Translations under genes and position numbers: made by a program | In this document: positions 25,288-32,852 of the stretch, one piece after another | Position numbering within the stretch: position 1 is the first letter of the stretch | Layout: every line of letters begins with the position of its first letter | The notes under the pieces: model-generated | Database searches by the model: none | The model's input: only the letters and a program-made list of their open reading frames with translations | Told to the model about the DNA's origin: nothing | Source: Syntrophaceae bacterium | Lineage (GTDB): Bacteria > Desulfobacterota > Syntrophia > Syntrophales > Smithellaceae | Reading direction: 5' to 3' | DNA length: 55,231 bases | Assembly: GCA_003139775.1 (NCBI GenBank) | Contig: PLGI01000039.1 | Location: forward strand, 245 to 55,475

Positions 25288-25815
25288 GTTTTATGTCCAC
25301 ACGGGGAATCTCATCCCCTGCGGGTTTTTTATACAACAATATCTCGTTCACCCCCCACAGGTCTTATTATTATAAGACATTTCTCTGGAAAATGCAATCA
25401 AAACATGGATGTAATTCAAAATGACCGGAGGTCATTGGTTTTCCATTGATATTAGCTGCTTCTCACAAGTAGTGAACTGTTCATATTCTCTGATTAATGT
25501 TTTTTAAAAAAGAGATATAATCACAATTAAATAAATGAACTGTTATTCCTATGATTAATTTTCCCTTCGTCGACTTATGCTGATGCTCGACGGCATTAAC
25601 TGATTTCAAAGTAGATATTCTCATAACGATATTGTTTTTTAGCCTTTTCCATTTGCTTTCATTGGACGTTGCCATGGCGCCGCTTATATGATTCGAATGC
25701 TTTTTTTTACCTTGATCGTTAAAATCGACTGCTTGCGTTATCCGTTATTATCGGCTGAAAAGCCGGTGTGAAACGTTTATTATTTTCAAATCATTAAACA
25801 GAAAGGAGAAGGATT
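25288..25815. other. Long intergenic region between acyl-CoA synthetase and dodecin
   Basis: About 530 bp with no supported gene. It holds GGGGAATCTCATCCCC followed by a T-rich run (25302-25332, terminator-like on the plus strand) and a short CGGCTGAAAAGCCG stem with a GAAA loop (about 25752-25765) upstream of dodecin. A 64-codon minus-strand frame (25481-25675) has no ribosome site or recognisable domain and is not called. Confidence 0.5.
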
Positions 25816-26022
25816 ATGAGCAGCATTTATAAAGTCGTTGAAATTATCGGGGGCAGTGAAAAATCATGGGAAGACGCTGCAAAAAAGGCTGTTGAACTGG
25901 GTGCAAAAAGTCTGAAGGAAGTCAGGGTTGCGGAAGTCAAGGAACTCGACATGAGAGTTGAAGAGGGCAAAGTGGTAGAGTATCGCGCGAAACTGAGAGT
26001 GTCGTTCAAATACACGCCTTAG
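25816..26022 (+). CDS. Dodecin
   Basis: 68 residues, the exact size of bacterial dodecins, with the family sequence: YKVVEIIGGSEKSWEDAAKKAV (Trp18 is the flavin-stacking residue), LGAKSLKEVRVAEVKELDM and YRAKLRVSFKY. Dodecins form hollow 12-mers that bind and buffer flavins (or CoA). AGAAAGGAGAAGG gives a strong ribosome site before ATG 25816. A flavodoxin-like gene lies on the other strand 150 bp away, so a shared flavin theme is possible. Confidence 0.95.
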   Translation: MSSIYKVVEIIGGSEKSWEDAAKKAVELGAKSLKEVRVAEVKELDMRVEEGKVVEYRAKLRVSFKYTP

Positions 26023-26093
26023 TAGAATTTCAGCTCTTAAGCGCCAATGCTGCGCCGGACGCAGGAAACAATCCAATAGTTAAAACTATTATA

Positions 26094-26115
26094 GCGGCGG
26101 AAATATTTCCGCCGC
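26094..26115. terminator. 22-bp perfect palindrome downstream of dodecin
   Basis: GCGGCGG-AAATATTT-CCGCCGC, a perfect 22-bp palindrome 70 bp beyond the dodecin stop and between convergent genes. It makes a strong stem but no T-run follows, so it may be a transcript-end stabiliser rather than an intrinsic terminator. Confidence 0.55.
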
Positions 26116-26172
26116 TGGCGAGGGTGGGATTGTGCCGTAAACCATAGTCTCGTCATCGTTGAGGGGAAAAAG

Positions 26173-26628
26173 TTAATAGATGCCTATCTGGCAGCCGCCA
26201 GCGATTGTAGCGCCCAATTCATGGCATTGACTTATAATTTCTTCCGTAATGGCGCCCTTGGCGATAACTGGCTTGAAAACAGTTTTAAACTTATAGCCCA
26301 GAGCGATACGCTCTATTGCTCTGAGTGCGCCTGTTCCGTCGTTACCCGCGCTGATGAAAACAACAAAAGGTTTGCGGAAGACTTTTTCCTGCGCGCCGGA
26401 ATAAGTGCGGTCAAAAAAGTCCTTCACCATTCCTGACATGTAACCGAAATTTTCTGGCGTGCCGAGAGCGAATCCGTCGGCTGTCAATAAATCATCAAGA
26501 GTGGCGTCAGCCGCTTTTTTCAAAATCACATCCACGCCTTCAATCCCACGCGCACCTTCTGCAACGGCATGCGCCATCTTTTCTGTATTGCCTGTCTGAG
26601 AATGATAAACGATTAATATTTTAGCCAT
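26173..26628 (-). CDS. Flavodoxin-family protein
   Basis: 151 residues with a flavodoxin fold: phosphate-binding loop YHSQTGNTEKMA, the loop LGTPENFGYMSGMVKDFFDRTY that contacts the isoalloxazine ring, and the late strand FVVFISAGNDGTGA. Such proteins carry FMN and pass electrons or reduce quinones; this short form is seen in anaerobes next to redox genes. ATG 26628. Not as short or acidic as electron-carrier flavodoxins, so a WrbA/iron-sulfur-flavoprotein-like enzyme is possible. Confidence 0.85.
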   Translation of the reverse strand: MAKILIVYHSQTGNTEKMAHAVAEGARGIEGVDVILKKAADATLDDLLTADGFALGTPENFGYMSGMVKDFFDRTYSGAQEKVFRKPFVVFISAGNDGTGALRAIERIALGYKFKTVFKPVIAKGAITEEIISQCHELGATIAGGCQIGIY

Positions 26629-26673
26629 GTTTTTGTGAAACTCCTATTCCGAAAGCGCAGTGAAGCAGAGGGT

Positions 26674-27046
26674 CTAATACCCGTGATTCACCATCGATTT
26701 TTTTTGATGATACATTAAGAGAGAAAGAGACGTCAATGACATTCTCCATAATTACCCTCTTTTTGTGCTTATTATCCCTCGGCGCTTAGCGCTTGGTATA
26801 ATTCCCAATAGCCTTTGGCTATTGGATAATTCGACTTACAAACTTTAATGCGCTATGCTTTTAAGGTTTGAGTCTCATTACGTCCAGCAAGTTTCAGTCG
26901 TAGATGACCTTCAGGTTATTCACTTTGTTTCTGAAGCTTGGGTCTCATTATCAGCGAGTGTCACTAAGTTTCATTGAAAATCCCCCTAATTCCCCCTTTT
27001 ACCCTAATAACCTAAAGGTCACGCGAGGGCACGAGAGAAAAGGGGG
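26674..27046. repeat. Large cluster of nested hairpin repeats upstream of the ars operon
   Basis: Series of modules: ATACCCGTGATT; TTATCCC...TTGGTATAATTCCC; CCAATAGCCTTTGGCTATTGG; TTCGACTTACAAACTTTAA; then CAAGTTTCAGT (26888-26898), a 22-bp insert CGTAGATGACCTTCAGGTTATT (26899-26920), and the right arm of the hairpin CTGAAGCTTG; TCAGCGAGTGTCA; and last a triple nest at 26992-27046 (CCCCCTTTT, ACCCT, AATAACCTAAAGGTCACGCG, AGGGCACGAGAG, AAAAGGGGG). No coding capacity. The cluster ends 23 bp before the arsR promoter. Confidence 0.85.
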
Positions 27047-27068
27047 AGGAAATGAAAGAAAAATAATA

Positions 27069-27097
27069 TTGACACAACATGGCTATTTGGCTATATT
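27069..27097 (+). promoter_or_regulatory. Sigma-70 promoter of the arsR operon with possible ArsR site
   Basis: TTGACA (27069-27074), a 17-bp spacer and TATATT (27092-27097). The spacer holds the direct repeat GGCTAT-TT-GGCTAT (27081-27094), a reasonable place for ArsR to bind and block the promoter, although known ArsR operators are usually inverted. AAAGGAGAG follows 13-20 bp later, ahead of ATG 27125. Confidence 0.75.
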
Positions 27098-27124
27098 CCC
27101 ATAGACGATAAAGGAGAGATCAAA

Positions 27125-27457
27125 ATGAAAAGCATGGTAAAACATCAGCATGAAGCGCGGGCGAAAATAATCAAGGCCATGGCACATCCCAGCAGGCTGT
27201 TTATCATTGAGGAACTAAGCAAGCATGAACGCTGCGTGGGTGAACTCACCGACATGATCGGGGCCGATGCTTCGACAATTTCCAAACACTTGAGCGTTTT
27301 GAAAAACGCCGGTCTGGTGGCTGATGAAAAAAGGGCAAATTCCATTTACTATACCTTGCGCTGCCCCTGCGTCATGGACTTTGTCGGTTGTGTGGAAGAT
27401 GTTTTGTCGGCCAATGCTAAACAACACAATGAGATTTTAAAATCTTGCAAGAAATAA
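27125..27457 (+). CDS. arsR: ArsR-family metalloregulator
   Basis: 110 residues with the ArsR winged helix: [14 protein letters not shown], recognition region [20 protein letters not shown] and wing [12 protein letters not shown]. Cysteines lie at 37 (HERCVGEL, the alpha-3 position of the classical CVC site), 80 and 82 (RCPC) and 89, so arsenite could be bound by a Cys set that is not the enterobacterial one. It would repress the operon until As(III) or Sb(III) binds. First gene of arsR-acr3-VKOR/DsbA, with its own promoter. Confidence 0.9.
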   Translation: MKSMVKHQHEARAKIIKAMAHPSRLFIIEELSKHERCVGELTDMIGADASTISKHLSVLKNAGLVADEKRANSIYYTLRCPCVMDFVGCVEDVLSANAKQHNEILKSCKK

Positions 27458-27491
27458 TTTTTTTCAAGAAAAAATAATTAGAGGGGAATTT

Positions 27492-28532
27492 ATGTCGGAA
27501 CATGTTGCCAGTAAATTATCATTTTTGGATCGCTTTCTGACTTTGTGGATTTTCGTGGCCATGATTCTGGGGGTGGGACTTGGTTATTTCATTCCCGGCG
27601 TCGAGGCCTTCATCAATAAATTTAATGTGGGCACAACCAACATCCCCATTGCCTTTGGTCTCATTTTGATGATGTATCCGCCGTTTGCCAAAGTGAAGTA
27701 CGAGGAATTACCCCAAGTTTTTCATAATGGAAAAGTTCTGGGATTATCGCTGGTACAGAACTGGCTGATCGGGCCGGTCTTAATGTTTATTCTGGCGATT
27801 GTGTTTCTACCCGATAAGCCTGAATATATGGTAGGCCTGATCATGATTGGGCTCGCGCGCTGTATAGCCATGGTAATCGTCTGGAACGAACTGGCGAAAG
27901 GAAATACGGAATATGCCGCCGGTCTTGTTGCCTTCAACAGTATTTTTCAAGTTCTTTTTTACAGCGCTTTTGCCTGGTTTTTTATTACAGTCCTGCCACC
28001 CTATTTCGGATTTTCCGGCAGTATCGTCGAGGTAAGTATCGGACAGATTGCCAAAAGCGTTTTTATCTACCTGGGCATTCCCTGCATTGCCGGAGCATTG
28101 ACCAGACTTATCGGTGTTAAGCTCATGGGGAAAGAGAAGTATCATTCGCGCTTTGTGCCACTGATCTCGCCGCTCACACTCATAGCGCTGCTTTTCACCA
28201 TCGTGGTGATGTTCAGCCTGAAAGGCAACCTGATCATTACACTCCCGTTGGATGTCATCCGCATCGCCATCCCGCTGCTCATCTATTTTTTGATCATGTT
28301 TCTAGTCTCTTTCTATCTGGGAAAAAAGATGGGCGCGGATTACTCTAAAACCACGACTCTGGCCTTTACGGCGGCCAGCAATAATTTTGAACTGGCGATT
28401 GCCGTGGCCATTGCCGTCTTCGGCATTAATTCCGGCGTTGCTTTTGCGGCCGTCATCGGCCCGCTGGTGGAAGTGCCGGTAATGATCGGTCTGGTCAATG
28501 TGGCTTTAAAATTTAGAAAGAAATTTTTTTAA
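27492..28532 (+). CDS. acr3: Acr3-type arsenite efflux permease
   Basis: 346 residues with ten hydrophobic segments of the Acr3 (BASS) family. Seen: [37 protein letters not shown], and [18 protein letters not shown] with the conserved cysteine needed for arsenite transport in Acr3 proteins; a late [19 protein letters not shown] matches too. It exports As(OH)3 driven by the membrane potential. GAGGGGAA precedes ATG 27492; 34 bp after arsR. Confidence 0.95.
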   Translation: MSEHVASKLSFLDRFLTLWIFVAMILGVGLGYFIPGVEAFINKFNVGTTNIPIAFGLILMMYPPFAKVKYEELPQVFHNGKVLGLSLVQNWLIGPVLMFILAIVFLPDKPEYMVGLIMIGLARCIAMVIVWNELAKGNTEYAAGLVAFNSIFQVLFYSAFAWFFITVLPPYFGFSGSIVEVSIGQIAKSVFIYLGIPCIAGALTRLIGVKLMGKEKYHSRFVPLISPLTLIALLFTIVVMFSLKGNLIITLPLDVIRIAIPLLIYFLIMFLVSFYLGKKMGADYSKTTTLAFTAASNNFELAIAVAIAVFGINSGVAFAAVIGPLVEVPVMIGLVNVALKFRKKFF

Positions 28533-28572
28533 ATATGAGATATAGAAAAACGCGCTGAGGACACTATCACTA

Positions 28573-29601
28573 ATGATCATAAAAAAATATCGCAATATTA
28601 TAACAATTGCATTATCGCTGATTGGCATCGGCCTCATGGCGTATTACGACTACTGCGATACGGCGTGCAGTTATCTGAAAGGCGATATCTGGGGCATTAA
28701 TCTCAAATGGGTCGGCATCGCTTATATGACGGCCATCATTGTCTTCGCCGCTTTCAGGCAAACGCCTTTTGTGCGGGCGCTTTTGGCCGCTGGGCTGGGC
28801 GTGGAAGTCCATCTATATGCCTTCCAAATGCAAAACGATGTTTATTGCCCTTTCTGTCTTGCATTCTCGGTAATGTTGATTTTGTCGTTTATAATTAATT
28901 ATGAAGTTCCTTCCGCGTGGCGTGAAAACCGCCGCCGGATGTGGCTATATTTTCTCGGGGAGGTTGATTTTCCTATGTTCAGGATTCATAAACTGCCGTT
29001 ATTGCTTTTTAGTTTGTTGGGATATTTAACTATTTTATTTACTTTTTCCGGTTCCGTCACACCGGCCTATGGGCAAACAATTGACAAGGTCGTCCCTTCT
29101 CTGGGCAAAGGGCCTTACGAGATTATTATGTTCGCCGATTATTTCTGCCCGCCTTGCCGACGCATTGATACAAAAGCTGAACCGCTGTTGAAGAAATTGC
29201 TGACAACAAACAAGGTGAAAATAACGTTTATTGACGTTCCTATTCATAGCCCCACGTCCATTTACGACAAATATTATCTTTACGCGATAAATGCCAATCC
29301 CGGCGCAAATAGCGTTCTTCATATCCGCAAAAAACTTTTTGATGCAGCACAGGACAGACACATCCAGACAGAAGACGCTTTGGTCGTTTATCTGAATGAG
29401 CAGAAAATTTCATGGAAAATATTTGATGAAAAATCAATGTTAACAATGCTCAGCGACATCATTAAAAAAAATAAAATCCAAGCCACACCCACATGTGTTA
29501 TCAGATATTCAGCCTCGGATGTCCGAAAATTTGTCGGTGAGGACGAAATATGGAGTGGGCTGACTACATTGAAGACGCATATATCAGCAGGAAAGAAGTA
29601 A
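28573..29601 (+). CDS. VKOR-DsbA fusion (disulfide-forming membrane protein)
   Basis: 342 residues. An N-terminal VKOR domain (about 1-120) with four membrane segments has the loop cysteines CDTAC (28, 32) and the active pair YCPFC (92, 95). After another membrane span (about 142-160) comes a periplasmic thioredoxin/DsbA-like domain with FADYFCPPCRRID (Cys192-Cys195) and the cis-Pro loop ATPTC. VKOR oxidises its thioredoxin partner and passes electrons to quinone, so this is a self-contained disulfide-forming device. It follows acr3 by 40 bp on the same strand, inside the ars operon, hinting at a role with arsenic-sensitive thiols; that role is inference. It could instead run as a reductase. 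Confidence 0.88.
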   Translation: MIIKKYRNIITIALSLIGIGLMAYYDYCDTACSYLKGDIWGINLKWVGIAYMTAIIVFAAFRQTPFVRALLAAGLGVEVHLYAFQMQNDVYCPFCLAFSVMLILSFIINYEVPSAWRENRRRMWLYFLGEVDFPMFRIHKLPLLLFSLLGYLTILFTFSGSVTPAYGQTIDKVVPSLGKGPYEIIMFADYFCPPCRRIDTKAEPLLKKLLTTNKVKITFIDVPIHSPTSIYDKYYLYAINANPGANSVLHIRKKLFDAAQDRHIQTEDALVVYLNEQKISWKIFDEKSMLTMLSDIIKKNKIQATPTCVIRYSASDVRKFVGEDEIWSGLTTLKTHISAGKK

Positions 29602-29610
29602 TCTCTGGAG

Positions 29611-29730
29611 AGGCGGCAATTCGCTGTGGGCTAATTTCTATGCCTCTGTTGTCGGCGTCTGGCGTATTTTGTCACGCTCACGTAAGCTCCCATGTTACAG
29701 GAATTGATAGGCTGCGGCTAGCTTGTCGCC
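29611..29730. repeat. Imperfect long inverted repeat between the fusion gene and the MFS gene
   Basis: GAGAGGCGGCAATTCGC at the left is matched imperfectly by the inverse of GCTAGCTTGTCGCCTAGAGA at the right, with a GGCGTATTTTGTCACGCTCACG centre. The general shape (GC-rich arms, GCGTA-type centre) recalls the interior of the MITE-like element at 15.7 kb, but sequence identity is low. Confidence 0.4.
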
Positions 29731-29778
29731 TAGAGACATAAACGCAATATATTAAAACTGAACTGGCAGTATTGTGAA

Positions 29779-30975
29779 ATGCGTTTACGGGAAAAAATCG
29801 CTGAATTTTTCGGCCTGAGAAAAAGTATGGTGGCCTTGCTCGCCATGGTCGTTCTGGTCGGCCTGGGGGAGAAAATGGCCGAGCGTTTTTTGCCGATTTA
29901 CCTTATGGCTCTGGGCAGCGGCGCGCTTACGATCGGCCTGCTCAGCGGCATGACCAATCTTCTTTCCGCCCTCTATTCCTTCCCCGGCGGCTATTTGAGC
30001 GACCGTCTGGGCTACAAGAAGGCGCTGCTGGTTTTCAACTTGATTGCCCTGTTGGGTTACGCCATTGTCATTATTTTCCCCTACTGGCAGGCTGTGCTTA
30101 TCGGCGCAATATTTTTCCTTTCCTGGTCGGCGATATCTCTTCCGGCAACCATGAGCCTTGTTTCCCGCGTGCTGCCGCAGTATAAACGCACCATGGGCGT
30201 TTCGCTGCATTCGCTTGTCCGGCGTCTGCCAATGGCTCTGGGGCCAATCATCGGCGGAGTTTTAATCGGCATCTATGGGGAAAAATCGGGAGTGAGATTG
30301 GCCTTCGTGGGAGCTTTCATTCTGGGTATCGTTTCTCTTCTTCTGCAGCAAGTTATGATTGAAGATGATAAAGGCGCACGGGGAAAAGCGGAGAAGCGTC
30401 CTTCGCGCCTCTGGCAGTATATGAATCCCGCGCTGCGCAATTTGCTTGTTTCCGATATTCTTATCCGTTTTGCAGAACAGATTCCATATGCCTTTGTAGT
30501 TGTCTGGTGCATAAAATATAATGGTATCACTGCTACTGATTTTGGAATTCTTACCGCTATTGAAATGACCACTGCCTTTTTGATCTATTTGCCGGTGGCC
30601 TATCTGGCTGACCGTTCTACGAAGAAACCTTTCGTCGTGATCACTTTTTTCAATTTTACTCTTTTCCCGCTTGTCATCTTTTTTGCGCACTCTTTCTGGA
30701 TGATGGTTGTAGCTTTTATAATCCGCGGTCTCAAGGAATTTGGCGAACCGACGCGCAAAGCGTTGATTATGGATCTGGCGCCGGAAGATAAAAAGGCCGG
30801 AATGTTCGGTCTATACTATTTGGTTCGGGATATCATTGTATCCATCGGCGCTTTCGGCGGAGCCTTCCTCTGGCAAATGTCGCCACAGGTTAATTTCTTT
30901 ACTGCCTTTGCTTGCGGACTTATCGGAACTATTTATTTCTGGATATTCGGGAAAGATCTGATTTCTTCAGCATAG
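29779..30975 (+). CDS. MFS transporter
   Basis: 398 residues, about 12 membrane helices. The loop 2-3 signature GGYLSDRLGYKKALL identifies the major facilitator superfamily; a second half begins near LLVSDILIRFAEQIPYAF and contains YLADRSTKKPFVV, the repeat of that motif, and RGLKEFGEPTRKALIMDLAP. Probably an exporter. It lies 177 bp behind the VKOR-DsbA gene in the same direction, with a repeat between, so operon membership is unclear. ArsJ (the MFS exporter of arseno-phosphoglycerate) normally pairs with a GAPDH gene, absent here. Substrate unknown. Confidence 0.85.
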   Translation: MRLREKIAEFFGLRKSMVALLAMVVLVGLGEKMAERFLPIYLMALGSGALTIGLLSGMTNLLSALYSFPGGYLSDRLGYKKALLVFNLIALLGYAIVIIFPYWQAVLIGAIFFLSWSAISLPATMSLVSRVLPQYKRTMGVSLHSLVRRLPMALGPIIGGVLIGIYGEKSGVRLAFVGAFILGIVSLLLQQVMIEDDKGARGKAEKRPSRLWQYMNPALRNLLVSDILIRFAEQIPYAFVVVWCIKYNGITATDFGILTAIEMTTAFLIYLPVAYLADRSTKKPFVVITFFNFTLFPLVIFFAHSFWMMVVAFIIRGLKEFGEPTRKALIMDLAPEDKKAGMFGLYYLVRDIIVSIGAFGGAFLWQMSPQVNFFTAFACGLIGTIYFWIFGKDLISSA

Positions 30976-31063
30976 GAAAATCTAGTGACTTCCCTGCCCA
31001 AACAGAAATAATTTTCAACAATAATTATTATGTAGTCCCCAAGCTGACACTGCTTTATGTCAT

Positions 31064-31098
31064 GAAAAAAACGCGGCCAATCACTTGGACTGGCCGCG
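31064..31098 (-). terminator. Intrinsic terminator of the Rho_N-like gene
   Basis: On the minus strand CGCGGCCA (31098-31091) pairs with TGGCCGCG (31079-31072) around an 11-base loop and is followed directly by a run of seven T. It lies 75 bp beyond the stop of the 119-residue gene and also faces the MFS gene from the other side. Confidence 0.85.
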
Positions 31099-31172
31099 CT
31101 GTGCGGCAAAGGGATTTCGCCGGCAAATGTAACTGTAATATTTTAACAATACGTTTACGCCGATTCCGCAGT

Positions 31173-31532
31173 TCAGGCCGCGGCAAAGCGTCTTGATTTT
31201 TTTTTCAATTGACTGATCTGATGCCGCAGCCGAAGGGCTTTTTCGCTTTCCTTAGACTCCAGCACCTGCAATCTCAAAGCTTTCAGTTCATGAATTTTTG
31301 CCTTGAGTTCAGGTTTGGTCATCTTGATTTTGCCGATATGCTTCTTTTTTTTGGCGGGTGTTTCATCCTTTATGCCCCGCGCTTCTTTGATAAAGGCGAT
31401 GAGTTCCTCTTTCTTCATTTCGTGGACCGCCTTTTCATGCGGAATTTCCGAGGCGAGCTCCCGCAATTCCTTAACAGTCAACTTTTCCAGATGTTTTTCG
31501 TCGTGTTCTTTCTTATGAGTTTCTTCTGACAT
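31173..31532 (-). CDS. Small Rho N-terminal-like (SAP-fold) protein
   Basis: 119 residues. An acidic/His-rich start (SEETHKKEHDEKHLEK), then LTVKELRELASEI...MKKEELIAFIKEA (about 17-52), which matches the Rho_N/SAP-like helix-extended-helix fold, then a very basic linker (PAKKKKHIGKIKM) and a coiled-coil region (about 70-115, LKAKIHELKALRLQVLESKE). Rho_N and SAP folds bind nucleic acid. There is no Rho ATPase domain, so it is not a termination factor itself. AAGGAGG precedes ATG 31532 and a good terminator follows, so it is a single-gene unit. Role unknown. Confidence 0.75.
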   Translation of the reverse strand: MSEETHKKEHDEKHLEKLTVKELRELASEIPHEKAVHEMKKEELIAFIKEARGIKDETPAKKKKHIGKIKMTKPELKAKIHELKALRLQVLESKESEKALRLRHQISQLKKKSRRFAAA

Positions 31533-31584
31533 CGTGCACAGACCTCCTTATTTTTTATATTTAGGACTCAACTTGCAATGCATA

Positions 31585-31750
31585 AATCACGGGTATGAAA
31601 CCCCAAAGCAAGCTTTGGAAACTTTTTTTCTAGAGCATGCTGCTGGGTATTCAACCCTCCGCCTTTGGCGGGATTGTTCGACTTACAAATTTTAACGTGT
31701 GACCTTTAGGTTATGCGTTTCACTTTTAAAATTTGAGTCTCACAAATAAA
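31585..31750. repeat. Repeat cluster with ACGGGTAT element and TAACCT-AGGTCA unit
   Basis: Fills much of the 380-bp gap between the divergent Rho_N-like and START genes. AATCACGGGTATGAAACCCC followed by AAAGCAAGCTTTGG (31585-31620) recurs at about 32.95 kb (inverted) and 38.88 kb. Then come CAACCCTCCGCC/GGCGGGATTG and the unit TGACCTTTAGGTTA (31700-31713) in the loop between AAATTTTAA and TTTTAAAATTT arms. Confidence 0.75.
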
Positions 31751-31806
31751 TGTGTAGGTTTTTATACCACAACCTATATTAAGGTTCAACCCGATCTGCA
31801 TATTTC

Positions 31807-31835
31807 TTGACAAATCATTTCCTACATGTAATAGG
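31807..31835 (+). promoter_or_regulatory. Possible promoter of the START-domain gene
   Basis: TTGACA (31807-31812) with a weak -10 (TAATAG or AATAGG) 16-17 bp further on. It is the only good -35 in the gap and lies about 75 bp before ATG 31912, which has GGGAGGA ahead. The -10 match is poor, so confidence is modest. Confidence 0.4.
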
Positions 31836-31911
31836 TTTTCGCGTTATTTTGGCGTCAAAATGCTGAACAGGCCCCAAAAAAAATATCAAACAAAACAAGC
31901 GGGAGGATTTT

Positions 31912-32619
31912 ATGGCTAAAAGAAATTTTATCATAACCGTAGTACTGATGCTTTTAATTGTTGCCTCAACCAGTTTTGCCGCCGACAGATATCAATGGAG
32001 ACTTGTCGACACTAAAGATGGATGCCAGATATATACGAGTGTAGTCAACGGCAGAGATTATGTCGCGGCTAAAGCTACATGCGTTATCCCCGCTAGAATT
32101 GAAGTAATTGGCGTGGTCATCAGAGATATTGCCAATTATCCTGAATGGATGGAAGATTGCAAAGATACAAAAATTTTAAAAACAGTAGATGACGAAAACG
32201 ATGTTTTTATATTCTGGATCCGTCAACATGTTACTCTGCTTACAGACAGGGATATGGTAATTAAAAGCAGGGTAAAAATGAATCTTGAAAAAGGTCAGGA
32301 TCTTATTTACGGCGACTTAACCAACGAAATGAGCTACGATGCAGGCAAAGGATATGTCAGAATGCCTTCATTTAATTCATTATTTACACTCGATTGGATT
32401 GACCGTGAGAACACCAGGGTAACTTATATGATAGACCCGGATCTTGGCAAAGGAGTGCCATCGTCGATTGCTAATAGCGTAATCAAAAAGACTCCATATA
32501 AATCTTTAAAGAAAATGATGAAAATGGTGAAAATGAGTAAATATATTGAGTCCGCCAGGACATCTAAATACAATAAGTTAGTTGAGGATGCTATGAAGGC
32601 TGGATTTGTAAAACCTTAA
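31912..32619 (+). CDS. Secreted START-domain (lipid-binding) protein
   Basis: 235 residues. Signal peptide 1-23 (hydrophobic FIITVVLMLLIVASTSF, cleavage after SFA). The rest is a START/SRPBCC fold: WRLVDTKDGCQIYTS, VIRDIANYPEWMEDCKDTKIL, FWIRQHVTLLTDRDMV and FTLDWIDRENTRVTYMID. Such domains hold a lipid or other hydrophobic ligand in a deep pocket; secreted bacterial members are seen in several proteobacteria. It would act in the periplasm, perhaps carrying lipid. Single gene; ligand unknown. Confidence 0.85.
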   Translation: MAKRNFIITVVLMLLIVASTSFAADRYQWRLVDTKDGCQIYTSVVNGRDYVAAKATCVIPARIEVIGVVIRDIANYPEWMEDCKDTKILKTVDDENDVFIFWIRQHVTLLTDRDMVIKSRVKMNLEKGQDLIYGDLTNEMSYDAGKGYVRMPSFNSLFTLDWIDRENTRVTYMIDPDLGKGVPSSIANSVIKKTPYKSLKKMMKMVKMSKYIESARTSKYNKLVEDAMKAGFVKP

Positions 32620-32674
32620 CACCGCCACAATATATTTCATTTTTCCTATTGTGACATATTTGTTGAGTCAACGC

Positions 32675-32703
32675 TTGACATTCTAATTTGAAAAATATAT
32701 AAG
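32675..32703 (+). promoter_or_regulatory. Sigma-70 promoter of tRNA-Glu
   Basis: TTGACA (32675-32680), exactly 17 bp, TATAAG (32698-32703), about 29 bp before the first base of tRNA-Glu. Confidence 0.8.
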
Positions 32704-32731
32704 GCGCAGTTCACATAAAAATTACTCGGAT

Positions 32732-32807
32732 GTCCCCATCGTCTAGTGGCCTAGGACACGGGCCTTTCACGCCTGTAACCGGGGTTCGACTCCCCGTGGG
32801 GACGCCA
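32732..32807 (+). tRNA. tRNA-Glu (anticodon TTC)
   Basis: 76 bases with encoded CCA. Acceptor stem GTCCCC/GGGGAC, D-arm with TCTAGTGGCCTAGGACA, anticodon loop CTTTCAC giving TTC, and T-arm CCGGGGTTCGACTCCCCG. Has its own promoter upstream and a terminator downstream, so it is a single-tRNA transcript. Confidence 0.97.
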
Positions 32808-32825
32808 ATATACAAATAAAAATGG

Positions 32826-32852
32826 AAACTTAGAAAAAGTTTGCCCTTTTTT
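32826..32852 (+). terminator. Intrinsic terminator of tRNA-Glu
   Basis: AAACTT (32826-32831) and AAGTTT (32837-32842) form a short stem, followed by GCCC and six T. Weak stem but correct layout and place. Confidence 0.6.

Noticed and set aside
25481-25675. 64-codon minus-strand frame in the acs-dodecin gap
   Set aside because: No ribosome binding site or family resemblance; sequence is typical of AT-rich spacer.
26674-27046. Possible CRISPR array from repeated short motifs
   Set aside because: Repeats are not evenly spaced, spacers are absent, units are nested palindromes of different families, and no cas gene is in the window.
29611-29730. Third copy of the MITE-like element
   Set aside because: General shape is similar, but the 18-bp ends and the conserved interior are absent.
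29779-30975. MFS gene as ArsJ (arseno-phosphoglycerate exporter)
   Set aside because: ArsJ is normally paired with a GAPDH gene, which is absent; the gap to the ars genes holds a repeat. Kept as a generic MFS transporter.
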